64,000 nt of DNA from Cyanoderma ruficeps. Taxonomy: Eukaryota > Chordata > Aves > Passeriformes > Timaliidae. The position numbers and the translations under genes are program-made. The DNA is taken from the NCBI GenBank assembly GCA_008694505.1, contig VZDJ01000116.1:19953716-20017715 (forward strand). Reading direction: 5' to 3'. The notes beneath the pieces are model-generated. The model was not told the origin of the DNA, made no database searches, and was given only the letters and a program-made list of their open reading frames with translations. Positions 26,711 through 39,700 of this stretch are shown here, piece by piece (positions within the stretch are counted from its first letter, which is position 1; the number at the start of each line of letters is the position of its first letter).

Positions 26711-29700
26711 GCCACATACGCACAAACACAACGTTTGAAAGTTCAGGGATAAAACTGAAATTTAATTCAGTCATCTCCAGGGTCACTTCGAAATGCTTCA
26801 GACACGTTTTCACTTTAGAAAATGCCAAGCTGCCAAAGCAAAACTTTTCAGAACAGTTCCCGAATGGAATTTCCTTGTAGAACATCAGAAGGAGCAGATT
26901 TTTTTAGTTCTGAGATGTGAGAGGTCCAGGCTTTGTTGGAAAGAGAGGACAGCACTCAGCAGAACAGTCAGCTAAAGCACTGATGCATCCCTAGCTGTCC
27001 AAGCACTAAAACAACAGCCGGGGCTGTTACTGCAGCAACCACTAATACACTGAAATCAGTTTCAAGCAAATCCTCCTTTACAGCAAGGCAAACACCGAGA
27101 TGCAGTCATCCTCAGACAACACAAAACTTCAATTTAGGAGCATCCTCCATTGGAAGAGAGGTCTCTCAGCCACTGTACTGCTAATTGTTGTGGGGTGATG
27201 CTCTCCTTCACCACTTGGAATTCTGCTTGTGTGTAGGACACAGAAAGAGGTTTAATAATGCAACCATACTCATGATTATGGAGAAGAGTAATAGATTCAC
27301 CAGCAATTTGACTAATCAAGCTGACAAAGTGATAGGGTTCAAAAAGGGAAGGACTCTCCCAGCGGCAGTTCATTAAAATAAAAATGAAATTCTGCACATT
27401 TCCAATGTAACAAAATTTACTGCTTCAAAAGAAGGAAGAAAAAGGAATAACCTGGATAATCTCAACCAGCAGCAAGAAAATTCAGGTATAGGGTTCAGCT
27501 AAGACTGGAATGACTCTTTTAGCATCATTACAGACAATCAGCAAAGAGAATCTGCAAAGAGGAGGTTCTGCAAGGAAAGCCCTTGTACCTAGAACCAGTT
27601 ATGTCAGGTGATTGTAAGCAGTGGTTGATCGTGACGGGTATTCTCACAGCAATGGAGACAACTGTGGCTCCAAGGGAGGACCATGACAAACCTCAGAAAG
27701 TAAGCCAGAGTTTTTTATGAGAAATGTGTGCTTGCAAAAAAAAAGTAAAGCTACATTAAAAATAGAAAGCTGACTCATCCACACACAGCACAGCAGTGGT
27801 CCCATGAAGTTATCAACACTGTGTGAGGCTGCTGAGAGTCAAGGAACTCAGCCTGGGTGGCAGTGTGAGAATATATTAAAATAAGTGTCTTTTTGTGGGA
27901 ATGTTTTATTTATGAGAGTAGAACAGAACTGTTGAAGAGAATGAAATAAAACTCCTCTGATTTTATTTATCATCTTACTTCATATTAAAACTTAATGGGA
28001 AAAATCCTGAAGTTATTAACAGTTTAAAAACTACTTTTATTGGATTCCTGAGCTGCTAACAGTTTTTATAAAGGACATTTCAAAATGGTGTAAAAAAGAT
28101 GAGATAGATGGGAGAAGCTGCTCCTGAAGAGAATGGAGGAAACACGAAAACAAGTCTCAGGAAAAGCTGCCTCTTAAATGGCCCTTAAGGACCATTAAGG
28201 GATGTTGACAGAATGAGGTAGAGGAAGGGCTTTAACCTGCAGGAGAAGAAGCAATTGTGTCTGTGGAAAAATTGTGTTACAATCCAAACTAGTTCACACC
28301 ACCCAGAAAATCCATCAGTAAGGATCCAAGTGGGACAAACAATCCCAAACCCTGTACACAGGTAGCCAAAAAAGAAGGTACTGGTGTTCCAAGAGTGGCT
28401 TGATTGCTTGGTCACTGATGCAGGACAGCAGAATAGGGAACCCAAGGGTGGGAGAGAAACTGCTCCCTCCAGAATTCCTTGTGGCAACACCAGACACTGA
28501 ACCCCTTGCTACCAAAAACAGAAGATCACCCTGGGCTCTTTTACCTTGGCATATGCCAGATACACTTTTCATCCCAGTGGTGTACTGATACCAAAAGAAA
28601 AGAGCATAAGTTACCAAATTTCTTCAGCCCTAGTATGGAAGAACACCAAGTGTATTTAGGCCCAGACTCAGGAACATAACCAAATCCTACAGAACAGATG
28701 TAACCACCAATGCTGGGATGGCCAGGATGTGGAAATAAGGCTAATCTTGGCACTGCAAAACACAGTCTCACATTCCAGACACTTACAGTTCTTTGGGAAA
28801 TTTCTGTGGATTAGATCCCAGTTCTTTATTGAGTTTCTATTCCCAAGGAAAGAGATATTTAACTGAAGTCACTATTCCCAAATATGACATTGCTCAACTA
28901 TCAAAGAGAAAAGATGAAAGGCCAAGGTAAAATGCCTGTTGTCAGTTTTTTTGTCTGAGCACGAACTGATTGAGCTCAAATGTATTTTCTGAGGGCTGTG
29001 CAAAGGTGAGCAGGTAAAAGAATCTTATTCTACAGGAAAACAGAGAAGGACAAGTGGACAACTCTAGTGATTGTACTGCCACTCCTGAAACATGAGACCT
29101 CTACTGCCTCCATTAAGGCTGTTGAGCTAGATCAGAGGCTGATCACCCTTCAACCCTTGGGTTTGTGCATAATGATTAACTCCTAGCTCACCTTAATAAA
29201 ACCTTGAACCAAACATCTCAGTTGAGTACTCAGAGAAGGAGAAGCCAAGTCAGTCAATTACAGGGTTGTCACAGCAGCTAATCAGCACACCTACATTCAG
29301 CCCTGTGATTGGTACCAGCTGGGGAATCATTTCAAAATTTACCAGGGAATTACGAAAGCAGACCTTTGGGACCTGCTGGATAGAAGTCTGGCTGACAGAG
29401 CAAAAAAGATGCAGGAGATGATGCAGCAGCTAAAAGTAAAGTTTGCTTTAGAAAATCATGAGTGAAGACAGGCAAAACACACAAGAAATGATTCTTGTGG
29501 AATTGATAGATCATCTGATCTGCAGTGCTGGTGGGCAGCGGAGCAGTAGTCTGCTTTAGGGGAAGCACTGGTAAGAAAGCATCATAAATTAATCCCAGCC
29601 AGTCAGCCTAGAGTGCAGCAAATGACAGCACTGGAACACAAACAGTAAGTAAATCACAGCTACCCCTGCCTGGGTAGATCTCTGCTCTGTACCTCCAGAC

Positions 29701-30407
29701 AAAGCCAGTCCTAGTCTATTATTTCAATTAATGGAACAGTCTTTTTACCCTGAATGAAGACACTATTACTTGTCTACTCTATGACTCTGACGGAAAGGCA
29801 ACAGTAACAGTGGATCTTCCTTACTGTACCACTGGGCATTAGCTCAGCTGATAGTTCTGACAAGTCCTGTCCAATTTAGAGCTGGTAAGTTCAGCTCCTT
29901 GAGTGAAAGTACCTCATCTTTGCAGGACTCTGTCAGTAGAAGAGTTATGCTGCCAGCCCTGTTCCTTCAAAGAATCTAGGCCTATTGGCAGTTTATCCTT
30001 TTTTTTTTTTTCCTTTGGCATTTAGACATTACAGAGTGGTATTTCAGATATAGCTGAGGTTCTGAACAGACTGTCCTGTGAACTCTGTAAATCAGGAGCA
30101 GTAAGCTTGGGCCCTCTGGTAGGACTACTGCCAGATCATGGTCTGAGCAGATGAGATTCGTCTGCCACAGGTCTCTGCCACAGCTGTACAGAACTGTTCC
30201 GAGGCACACACTGCGCACAGCTGGTGCCTAAAAACAGGGCAACCACCTGCACCCACTCCACAGAACTACAGAGCAGGAGAGGCCGTGGCATCCTGCTGCA
30301 GAGAAACAGGAGCTAAACTTGGTCAGGAAAGTCTAACAGCTACTGTGGGGTGCCTGACTTCTTTTTTTTCCTGTTTTGTCTCTCAGAGAGGGCACAGTGA
30401 CCCCAAT

Positions 30408-30427
30408 AACACATAACAACACATAAC
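30408..30427 (+). repeat. 10-bp perfect tandem duplication
   Basis: AACACATAAC occurs twice in direct succession. Confidence 0.85.
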
Positions 30428-33400
30428 AGCCTTAGCTGGCCATTGATCAAACTTATCCACCCCCACCTATATTTGATCCTCAGACAAATTCTTCCTTAAA
30501 ATTTACCTCTGCCTTAACATCTCTGATTCTTGGATGATAACCCTATTCATACTCTTGAGGCAACTGAGTTTGATTCTTCATAGAGCCCTCTAAGTTCACT
30601 AATCTCTGTTATTGACTTTAGCACCTATTCACAGTGCAGATCTCTCCTAGGAATAGGATGGGCCAACACCACGAGGTGTAAACTCCTCCAAGAATTAGGG
30701 CAGCACCTGAGAGTCACTGCCTGATGTGCCAGCAACACTTCCTTCCCCACTGCACTGGGTTCACCCGTGTGTTGTATCCACCCAAATCACAGGATACTCA
30801 GTGGCTACAGGATATCAGGATACTGGAACAGTCTCAGTGCAGGAACTGTGTTCAAGGGTGGTACATCACTGGTTGGTGCCCAAAGAAACAGAAAGGAGCC
30901 ATTTTAAAAATACTGGTTCAAAAGAACTCTGTGTTCTTATGGATGGTAGGGAAAAGACAAAACAAATCAGACAGCAAAACATCTGTCTTTTTGGATAGGT
31001 AATGAGCCTGACCCAAAGCTTACTGAAATCTGCACAAGCCTTTCCACAGACTTAATGCTAGTTTACAGGGGAGTCTGTGTAATTACCCTATATAATTACA
31101 TAAAAGCCTGCTAAAGATTCAGTGATTGAGAAGACAAATGTTTATGACATCTGCATTCAGGAAAGTTCTGGACTGCCGTGTGATGTTCCAGAAGAAAATA
31201 TAAATATATTATTTAGCTTTCAGAGCAAGACTTAAAGCTTCTTGAAACTAACGAACAAAACATCAGAAGCAGGAGACCAGAGAAGTTACATTTTAGAAAG
31301 CAAAGGAAGGGGAAAACCTGTGTGGGAGGACAGGATGACAATGCCCAGTGGGATATTTAAGCATGTACATGATCACTGTCAAGTGTAGGCCAAATACACA
31401 TGTAAATTAAGGCTCAGAGGCATGTGAGATGTTGCTAATTCACTCAGCATCCTCTACCCCTTCCTGGACAAATTAGAGCTCATTAGGTGCAGCTGGAAGA
31501 CATCAGCTCCTATGAGAAATAAATTGGGTGCTAAAATGAATGGAATTACGCAGCCAGATTTAGACCATGCGATTCGTGTACGTTCTCTATGTGCCAAACT
31601 GAGGAATGGCCTCTTTGGGTTTTCCAAACGAAGAAAAAGCCCACCATCAAAAACAGAGCCCCAAGGTTACTAACACAGGTGTCAGTGGTTAATCTTTAAG
31701 GGAGAAGGGGAATTTCTGCATTAGGGCAGATGGACAGGGTGAGTGTTGGTACAGTCCCATGCAAGGCATTACCTGCAGCCACTGAGAACAATGCTGGCAA
31801 TAACCACATGATTCCCCTTTTCCCCAGCTTTCCAGCAGTGAAAAGCTATTTTGCAGCCAGTAGAGGCTGACTCATCCCATGATCATCCCATGGTGAACTT
31901 CCAGACCTTACAGAAGCTAATGCTGCCTTTAAGTTTTCATTCTCACAACAGGGAAGACACAGCTTACTAGAATTTTAATTTCTTCCTCTTTTTCCTTTCT
32001 GATCGAGACTTCTGCAGGTACTTTTGGAGTGGTTTTTTCTGTCTTGAAGGTAGATTCAATTCTTTACATCACATTCAAGCAGAAGAAGGTAGAGAAGCCA
32101 CCAAATTCTTTCAGAAAATTCAACTAAGAGGGCAATAATGCCCTACTGTAGGTTTAGGCCCACAAATTAAATAGGAGTAACTGATATTTTTTTATCACAT
32201 TGCAAGCAACTGGGTCTTAAGAGTCAAGGTTGTTGCGACTTGTCTGAAGAGAAAAAAAATTCTGAGGTGGTAGATACCATCTGTCCAACCTGCAAGCAAT
32301 ACTGAGGTGAAGATCATCCAAAACCATCACTTCTTTAGTCCTCCATACTTCCATTCTCTAGTAAGCAGCATGATACAAACACACAACAGGATGAGTCTAC
32401 TGAGGGGCCAGAAGTTTCCTTAACTACTGAATGAAGCTTTCTGAAGTTTCCCTTTTTACTTTATTCATTAAAAGGATAAAGCAGTGTTTAAAGTCAGCAG
32501 AACTCAAGATCACTCTGTTCTCCAGCTGCTGTATGAAGCTCCTTGCCCTAAAGGCTACACACAAGTAAAATTTTATGTCACTTACAGCTTTGTAACTTTC
32601 ACTCTCCAACATACTGAGTGGCCAGCTTGTTTAGAAGATAAAAAAGAGCTGGATGAGTTTGCCTTTATCGCACAGTAAGATTTCAAAAATATAAATAGGT
32701 GTAGGAAAAAGAAACTGGATAGCTAAAGGCACAGAAAAACCTCTTCCTTCTCAAGCACTAGTTCAGGTCTCTGACAGAGGCCAACAACCACCTGGTGCTT
32801 TTCAGCTGCCCATTCTCCCAGATAGGAAAAGATTGTATTGGTTCAAATGACGGATACATTCTGAGAACAACAAATAAACCTCACAGATACAACCAGCAAG
32901 GGCTACACTCAACACTTCTGCTATTTTAAAAAGTGGTGGAGGTAGAAGTCAGTATTAGCTGAAAGGCTACATCAGAAAAGTAACACAAGTGGCTTGGCCT
33001 TGTTGTTATACCCTTGTCTATATCCTTGTCATTGTTACCTGCTGCAGGTTCACAGTGAAGATACCGGATCAAGTGGATCTTTGGTTCAACCCAAAACAGC
33101 CCTCGGTACAACTGCAGTGGATTTTCCTTGTTCAAGGATCAATTCTTAATGACTTGATGGAATTATTTATAATAAAAAAGGCTAGAGGGATAGTTATTAT
33201 AACAGGAGTAAATAGCCTCACACATTCCCTCAGTTAAATGAGACACACTTGGATTATGGATTTGGTTTGAGGGTAAATTGCAACATGCAGCTCCTCTACG
33301 TAACAACTCTAGAGCTTTAATTTTCTTCAAAACCAAACTGAAAACCACTTTTTTTTCCCCCTTTTTTTGTGTAACACTGATCAGCATTTCAGGAGTTACT

Positions 33401-36400
33401 GCACATTAGAGATAATCCACAAATATAAATGAGGCTATTATAACTCTGTACATGTTCTGTTCATGCAATTTCAACAGAAATCCTGCAAATTAACAAGCCC
33501 TGTTTACTCTGAGAGCTTTATTACATCTTCTTTCTAAACCAATTGACTCAGCATGTTTCTTCTGAAACAAAAAAAATAGCAACTGAATGTAGTTGGAGAA
33601 GCCAACTGCCAAGCCCAGTGTTTTTATAATTACTGTAATAGAGGGCCTGAAGAATGAATTTATACTTATTACAATACTGACCATTATTTTCTAATGTGAC
33701 ACAGATTGAAGAGATTTTACAGCTACAGTAACTGTACTTCCACCCATTTTTTGTTTTCATTTCGCACTTTAATGATGCTAAAAAGCTTAGTGGTAACAGT
33801 AGCAATCGAAGTCATATCAATAGTAAGGAGAAAAGCCTAACAAGAAGGGTGGTGCTGCTTTTATAACACTGGCCAGAAGTAATTTCTGGAGCTTGTGGAA
33901 AATGGTGCTGTTTGACTCAGGTCAGTGAATTAAACCAGCTTCTACAAGCAGAAGGGCTGAGTCCTCACGCAACCCTTCTCACCTTAACCATGTCTAATCT
34001 TCTTTGCTCCAAAAATCAGATTTCCTCTCCCATCTCTCATCGATATTTGTCATCCTTTACCTATCCTGTGTAATCATTTGGCCACTTTTTTCCACCATTC
34101 ATATCTTCTTCCCTTCATTATACCTCCCAAGTCACTATTCTAATAGCCAACAAACTTGGTTCATTTGCAATTTTATGCATTTGCTGAATCCATGACCTTA
34201 AAAGAATGTTTCTGGTCTGTTTAATTTTATGTCTATCCCTTAATTCAGATTGACATTTCAGTTAGTCACTTTAATTTTTGCCCAGAAATCCCATCTTGGG
34301 AAGAGTTTTATTGAAATTTGTATGATGTCTTAAAAATCTTTACACGCCACGTCGGTATCTTAAACATTTCAAAGTTCAAATTTCTTGCAAAATTCAGCTC
34401 CTGGCTCCTTAGCTTACAGAGTCATTGATCAGATCAACACATTTTGGCCTTTCCACAATGGGACGCAAAGTCCAGTTTGTTGCCTATTAAACACTGTCCA
34501 ATTGTTCTCCATGCTGTAAGTAGATATTACATAGTCTTGTAAGTTCAACCTTCAGCCCTTGCCCTACCATTATTCTTTGCTGAAATAAAATACATTTCTT
34601 CAAGTGATCTCAGTTTACTAAGCCATCCATTTGGCCACTGTGACTACCTCAGGTCTCATTTTGATTCACTACCTTGCCCGTCTCCAAACTTGGAAATTAT
34701 ACCGGATTTATCACCAGACTAATGGCAAAGAGCTCCTATATCACTGCACCTACTCCCAACCTTCCTCAGCGTCATCAGAAATACCCTTGCCAGGAGAGGA
34801 TTCCTTGCACATGACTTCTGGTTCTCATGAATTTGCTGATTCTTGATTATGCCTAACCAAATATTTCTCTATCAAACAGCCACAAACCCATACAGCGACA
34901 GAACACAAATCTCCAAACCCCAGCCAGTATCCTGCTCTCTGAATCATGCAGCTCTCTCATATCACAGTAAGTTCATTCATGCTCCTGCTCACTCAGATCA
35001 CAAACTGGGCTGATTAACGCACAAAGAAACACTAAATAAGAAGTAGAATCCCTGTTCTGAATCCAGGGCCCTTTTGCTCCAATCAAACAAATTACTGTGT
35101 TGAGGAAGAAAAGTCAGGAGATTGAAAATAACTCCTCCAAGTCTCTCTTAAGGCAGCATTTGGCTTCCAAATGCTGTTATGCATCATCTTAATAAAGCAC
35201 TTAGGGAAATAAATCATAGGCTATTAAAACACTTGTGACATCACAGTTGCTTCTTTGAGTAACATCCACATCTTGAATTTACAATACATGTCTGCTGAGT
35301 AGCTGGTGGACTGTAAAGAAAAAATTTTAAAAAGCGTATTGGCTTCTTCCTTCTTTGGCTGCTTTACCAGAGATAAAGTCAACTGGGATTGTAATGTGCT
35401 TTTCTTACAAAAGAGTTAGCATTGTGAAAGCTGTTAACACACAGGGAGAGATTACAAAGAATAAGACCATTTACCTTTGAAAAGGGAACACTTAGAAGGA
35501 AAATTTACTGAGGTCTCTGAGTTTCTTTCTTACTACCTTCACCGTGACTAGCCTCTAAATTTTATGCTGCCTCATAACAAGAGAGCACATCGTCACTGGA
35601 GCATTGGCAGGGAAGTGAAGAGAAATTATATTTCCACAATGCCTGTAGTCAGTGCACACTGCTCACAGCCAAAGGAGGTCAGAGGCCCTGCAAGCCACAG
35701 ATGCGCTCACTGGAAAGGGCCAACAGTCTATAATTGAGGTAACTTAATTTTTAACTAGATAATAATGTCACATGGCAAGTCATCAAAGCTCATGTTTTGG
35801 GGCATAAGCTGATTGCTGCAGCAGCACAAAAAAGAAAAGTTTTCTCAAAGGTAGTAAGTTTCTTATTGAAAGTTTAACACTGGTAATAGCTGCCATTTAT
35901 TGGGCACTGCTGGAGGAAAAAAATCAGACTCCCTCTTGAAAACTCTAGCAAGGGAAACTCATTTTGAGGCAGAACTCATTTTGGGAGGTTGTGCCAAACC
36001 TTCACATTCTTACCTACTCCACAGAATGGCATTGCTTTCACTTAGGCAGCCCTACCATGGAGTAAGGAGGAAGAGAAAGGCTCTGATTCTGCCTCCTTCA
36101 CCTCACAGAAAACACAAGAACAGAGGAGCTGGAAAGTTGCAAACACAATTAGGAAAAAAAGCTTTTTTCATCTCTTCATAAAGAAAATAAAAATTTCATG
36201 TTGCTGCTACCTCTAGTGCTTTTCCCAGCAATGACACACAGTCCGTGGTCATAAAACATCTTCTGTGGTGTTTGAACTCCTTGGAAGGAGTTTAAAAGGA
36301 ATGGGTTTGGTCCTCATTTCTTGTTCTTTTGCAGGGATTAGCCCCTGTTCAGGCAAAATCCAAACTAACAACATCACACATTGACCCAAAGATGACAATC

Positions 36401-36649
36401 GACCCTGTCTGCAAAGGCATACAAGAGTTTCTCGTGGTTCTATTAGGTAATGGGAGAGAACATATCAGACACCTGGCTTGGTAAAGCATAGATTAAATCT
36501 CTGTTAGGTTTCAGCTATGGATAGAGACTGCAGGTTTATATAGATTTCTGCGCTCTCACTCTTCCAAGACTGGATTTTATTAACCAATTTAACCCAAACC
36601 CCTCAGCTTATGTACTGCAGATGGGCAGGTAACATAACCCCGTTACCCA

Positions 36650-36750
36650 CACATGCAGCGGTGAAGAAGCTTGCCTAAAGCTGGATGTAGTAGGAAGGCC
36701 AGGACTCAGAGCTGCCCTTCTCATTCCACAGCTCTAAACACTGGAGAAAT
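36650..36750 (+). mobile_element. MIR/L2-like SINE remnant
   Basis: GTGAAGAAGCTTGCCTAAAG, GGAAGGCCAGGACTCAGAGC and CACAGCTCTAAACACTGG follow the order of the 3' half of ancient MIR/L2-type elements (CTTGCC-AAGGTCACAC ... GCCAGGATT ... CCAGAGCC). Strongly diverged; the match is by eye. Confidence 0.35.
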
Positions 36751-39700
36751 AAAGAAGACTAAAAATGTGTGGTTTTCAGCCTCCTAAATTGATCTTTTGG
36801 ACCTGACAATGTAAACACTCGAACTACCAGTAAGAAAACAGTGACTTGTTGGTAAAGCAGAACGGCAGCTTAGAGCTGCCTAAAAATTCCTTTTATCTTG
36901 CTGTATTACAGAAGGGTAATTAAACAGACGTTTTTCTGGCCTCCTATTTCCTTTTCAGGCTATTCAAATATAAAAAGACAATGCTGGCCTGATTTTGACT
37001 GCATCCCTTTTTCCTCACAGGTTACAGTGCCCATCAGACTGGCAGCTGAGTGCTGTGCAGATTATGAAACCAGCAGCTTAACAAAAATCTCTCAGCAGCT
37101 CAAGACAGGCAGTCAGGGCCTGCTGGGGAAGACTGGCAGCTATTAATAAGTGACAAGGAACCTGCCATCTCTTCAGTCTCTGTGTCCTTTCCACCCAACT
37201 TTGTTTCTCCCTAATATATGGGAAATATGCAGTTCCCCGTTAACTCTGAGGGGGTGTCTCCTGTGTCCCTGTTGTGCCACAGAAGAGAGAGCATCTTTGT
37301 AGCATTACAACTATGAAAGAGAAAAAAATCCTCTAATTTTATCAAAAGTAAACACTAACAGAATTCAGTAAAAGAACTGTTTGGGTTTGATTTTTTTGGT
37401 TTTTTTTTTTTTAATGTTGGACAGTGTAATCACATTAACCAATGGCCAGCATTCAGGTGGTTTTCAGGAAAGCCAGTCTCAAGGTTCTGCTTGGCCTGAC
37501 CAGAGCTGAGCCTTAGCCTTCTGTATGACAAAGAGGTACCCACATGCTCAGTTCATTGAGGAACCCACTGCATTTTTATCCCACTCCCATCCAATCCTGA
37601 TTTGTCTTCACAGCTAAGATGCTTCAGACAATTAAGAAAAGGTTCTCAGAAACCAAGTGTGAAGAATCTGTGTTTGAGCTTTCCAATCTGTACAGCAACT
37701 GAATCCATTCAATTCTCCCTTTACTGAGTGAAAACCAGGAAGTAGGACTTTCTCCTGCCCCAGAAAAGCTGAGATTCTGAGCAACCACCCAACTCCAGCA
37801 GCTCAGGCTTGAAGGAAAACGAGAAGAAAATTAATGGGAACACAGATATGTACATAGCCATAAAATACAGCAGTAAAAGTGCATTAGTAGAACGAACAAC
37901 CCCCTTTCTGCAGGAAATTTGCCTTGGAGAAAGATCAGATATCAGTCTCTATCTCCTCATGAAGTCATTTAATGCACAATACATGTGGTGTTTCTGAATT
38001 TCTATTTCTTTTCAACTCAGCATCTCCCATAGATACTCCCACCTATGTAGACTGCAGGGTCATTGAAAAGAGATTTCATCTTCACACCCAACTACTCAGC
38101 ACACACTACAATGCATGCTAGGGAAATTCACACAACTTCCTTGCAGAAGAAACTCATTTGTGGGATGGGGGAAATAATGGGTGAAAGAAAAGGATGGCTT
38201 TTTACCTCCCACTGGCAAAGCACAGGATCAGTTTAGAGCACATTGCAAGTGATGCTCATAATCAGGAGGATGCATCTTCCTCTGCCACTTAATGCATCTC
38301 ACCAGTGAAATGACTTGGCGTAACAGCAGTGGGAAGCTGCCAGCCAGGAGAGAAAAGTTCCTGAATTCCCCCATGCCTCCTCCTACGTAAGGGGAACTCG
38401 AGCTGCAAATTAATTCCTTGCTCACCAGGAATCCAGTCTCCCTCAGGCTGTCCCTGTCACACAAGCACAAACTTTCACAGTGCTGAGTACACAGAGGCCC
38501 TCAATGGTACATCCTAATGACAAGGGCAAAATGACCCTTCCTTGCCCTGGCTGCTCCAGTGACCTGCACAAATATTCACCAACAATTATTTACACACACA
38601 CCCCACTCCACAAGCATAGCAGCCACTGGCACAGGAACCACTGGCTGGATTACAATCAAAAGCCAGCTTTGCTATCATTATTAAAGGCATGAGTTGATTA
38701 ATTATGAGCTTTATTTGTCCTTTTCCATTTTGACCAATTACTATTTGGTAGGTCAGAGAAATCAGAAAAAAAGGAGAGTTCCAAGCAAGCCACTACATTT
38801 CAGTGTAAATGGCAGTCAGTTTATGCTGCACAACAAACATACCATTGATGCAGATTTAAATATACATTTTAACAGCACATATTTTCCAGATGCTACACTA
38901 AGTCCTCCAAGAAAGACCTAATGACATATGCCTGGCTCTTTCTGCAGTAACAATAAGCTTTGACTATTTGCCTGGATAGTTCCTGAGGTGCAGATGCAAA
39001 AACATTTGGGACCTGGATCTGAAAACCTTAGAGTTCAGATCTCAAGCTTGTATAATGCTTTCAACTGAAGTATCTCCCTGTTAACCCAAGCTCTGCCCCA
39101 AATATACTCTTTCCTTTTGGTGATTAGTAGTGGATATACCCCTCTGAAGAGATGAGTACAATTTTATCCAGCTCTGCAAAATGAATGCACTGATATGACA
39201 GGAATGGAAACACAGAACACAAAGGGTGTTTAACTTTCTGTTTACGAACTGGTGAGTACTGTGTGGTTTGTCTTTCCCCCTAGACATCAGCTCCAGTCTA
39301 GCTTGTCTGCAGTTATTACACAGCCACAGCAGACGGACTAACCCTGTGGAGCAGAACCAGAGATATTTCTGTTATGTTTTGCCAACATCATTTCAGCAAA
39401 CAGGTACAGCCTAGGAAACAGATATGGAAGTTCATCATCTAATTTGCAGAGTAAGAATGATAAAGTACATTGAAACACTGTATGCCTTTAAAGTGGCACA
39501 AACATGGTGCATTTGTTATTTACAGTATATTGCTAATATATGTCAGCATTAATATTCATTATCTTGATTTACATGTTTCTTTCATGCAGAAAATGGATTT
39601 GGATTCTTTCTGATTTACTTGATAACACTCCTACATTTCATGACTGGCTGCAACAGAGAACACATTTTTAATAGGTTTAATAAATTTACATCATCATTAG

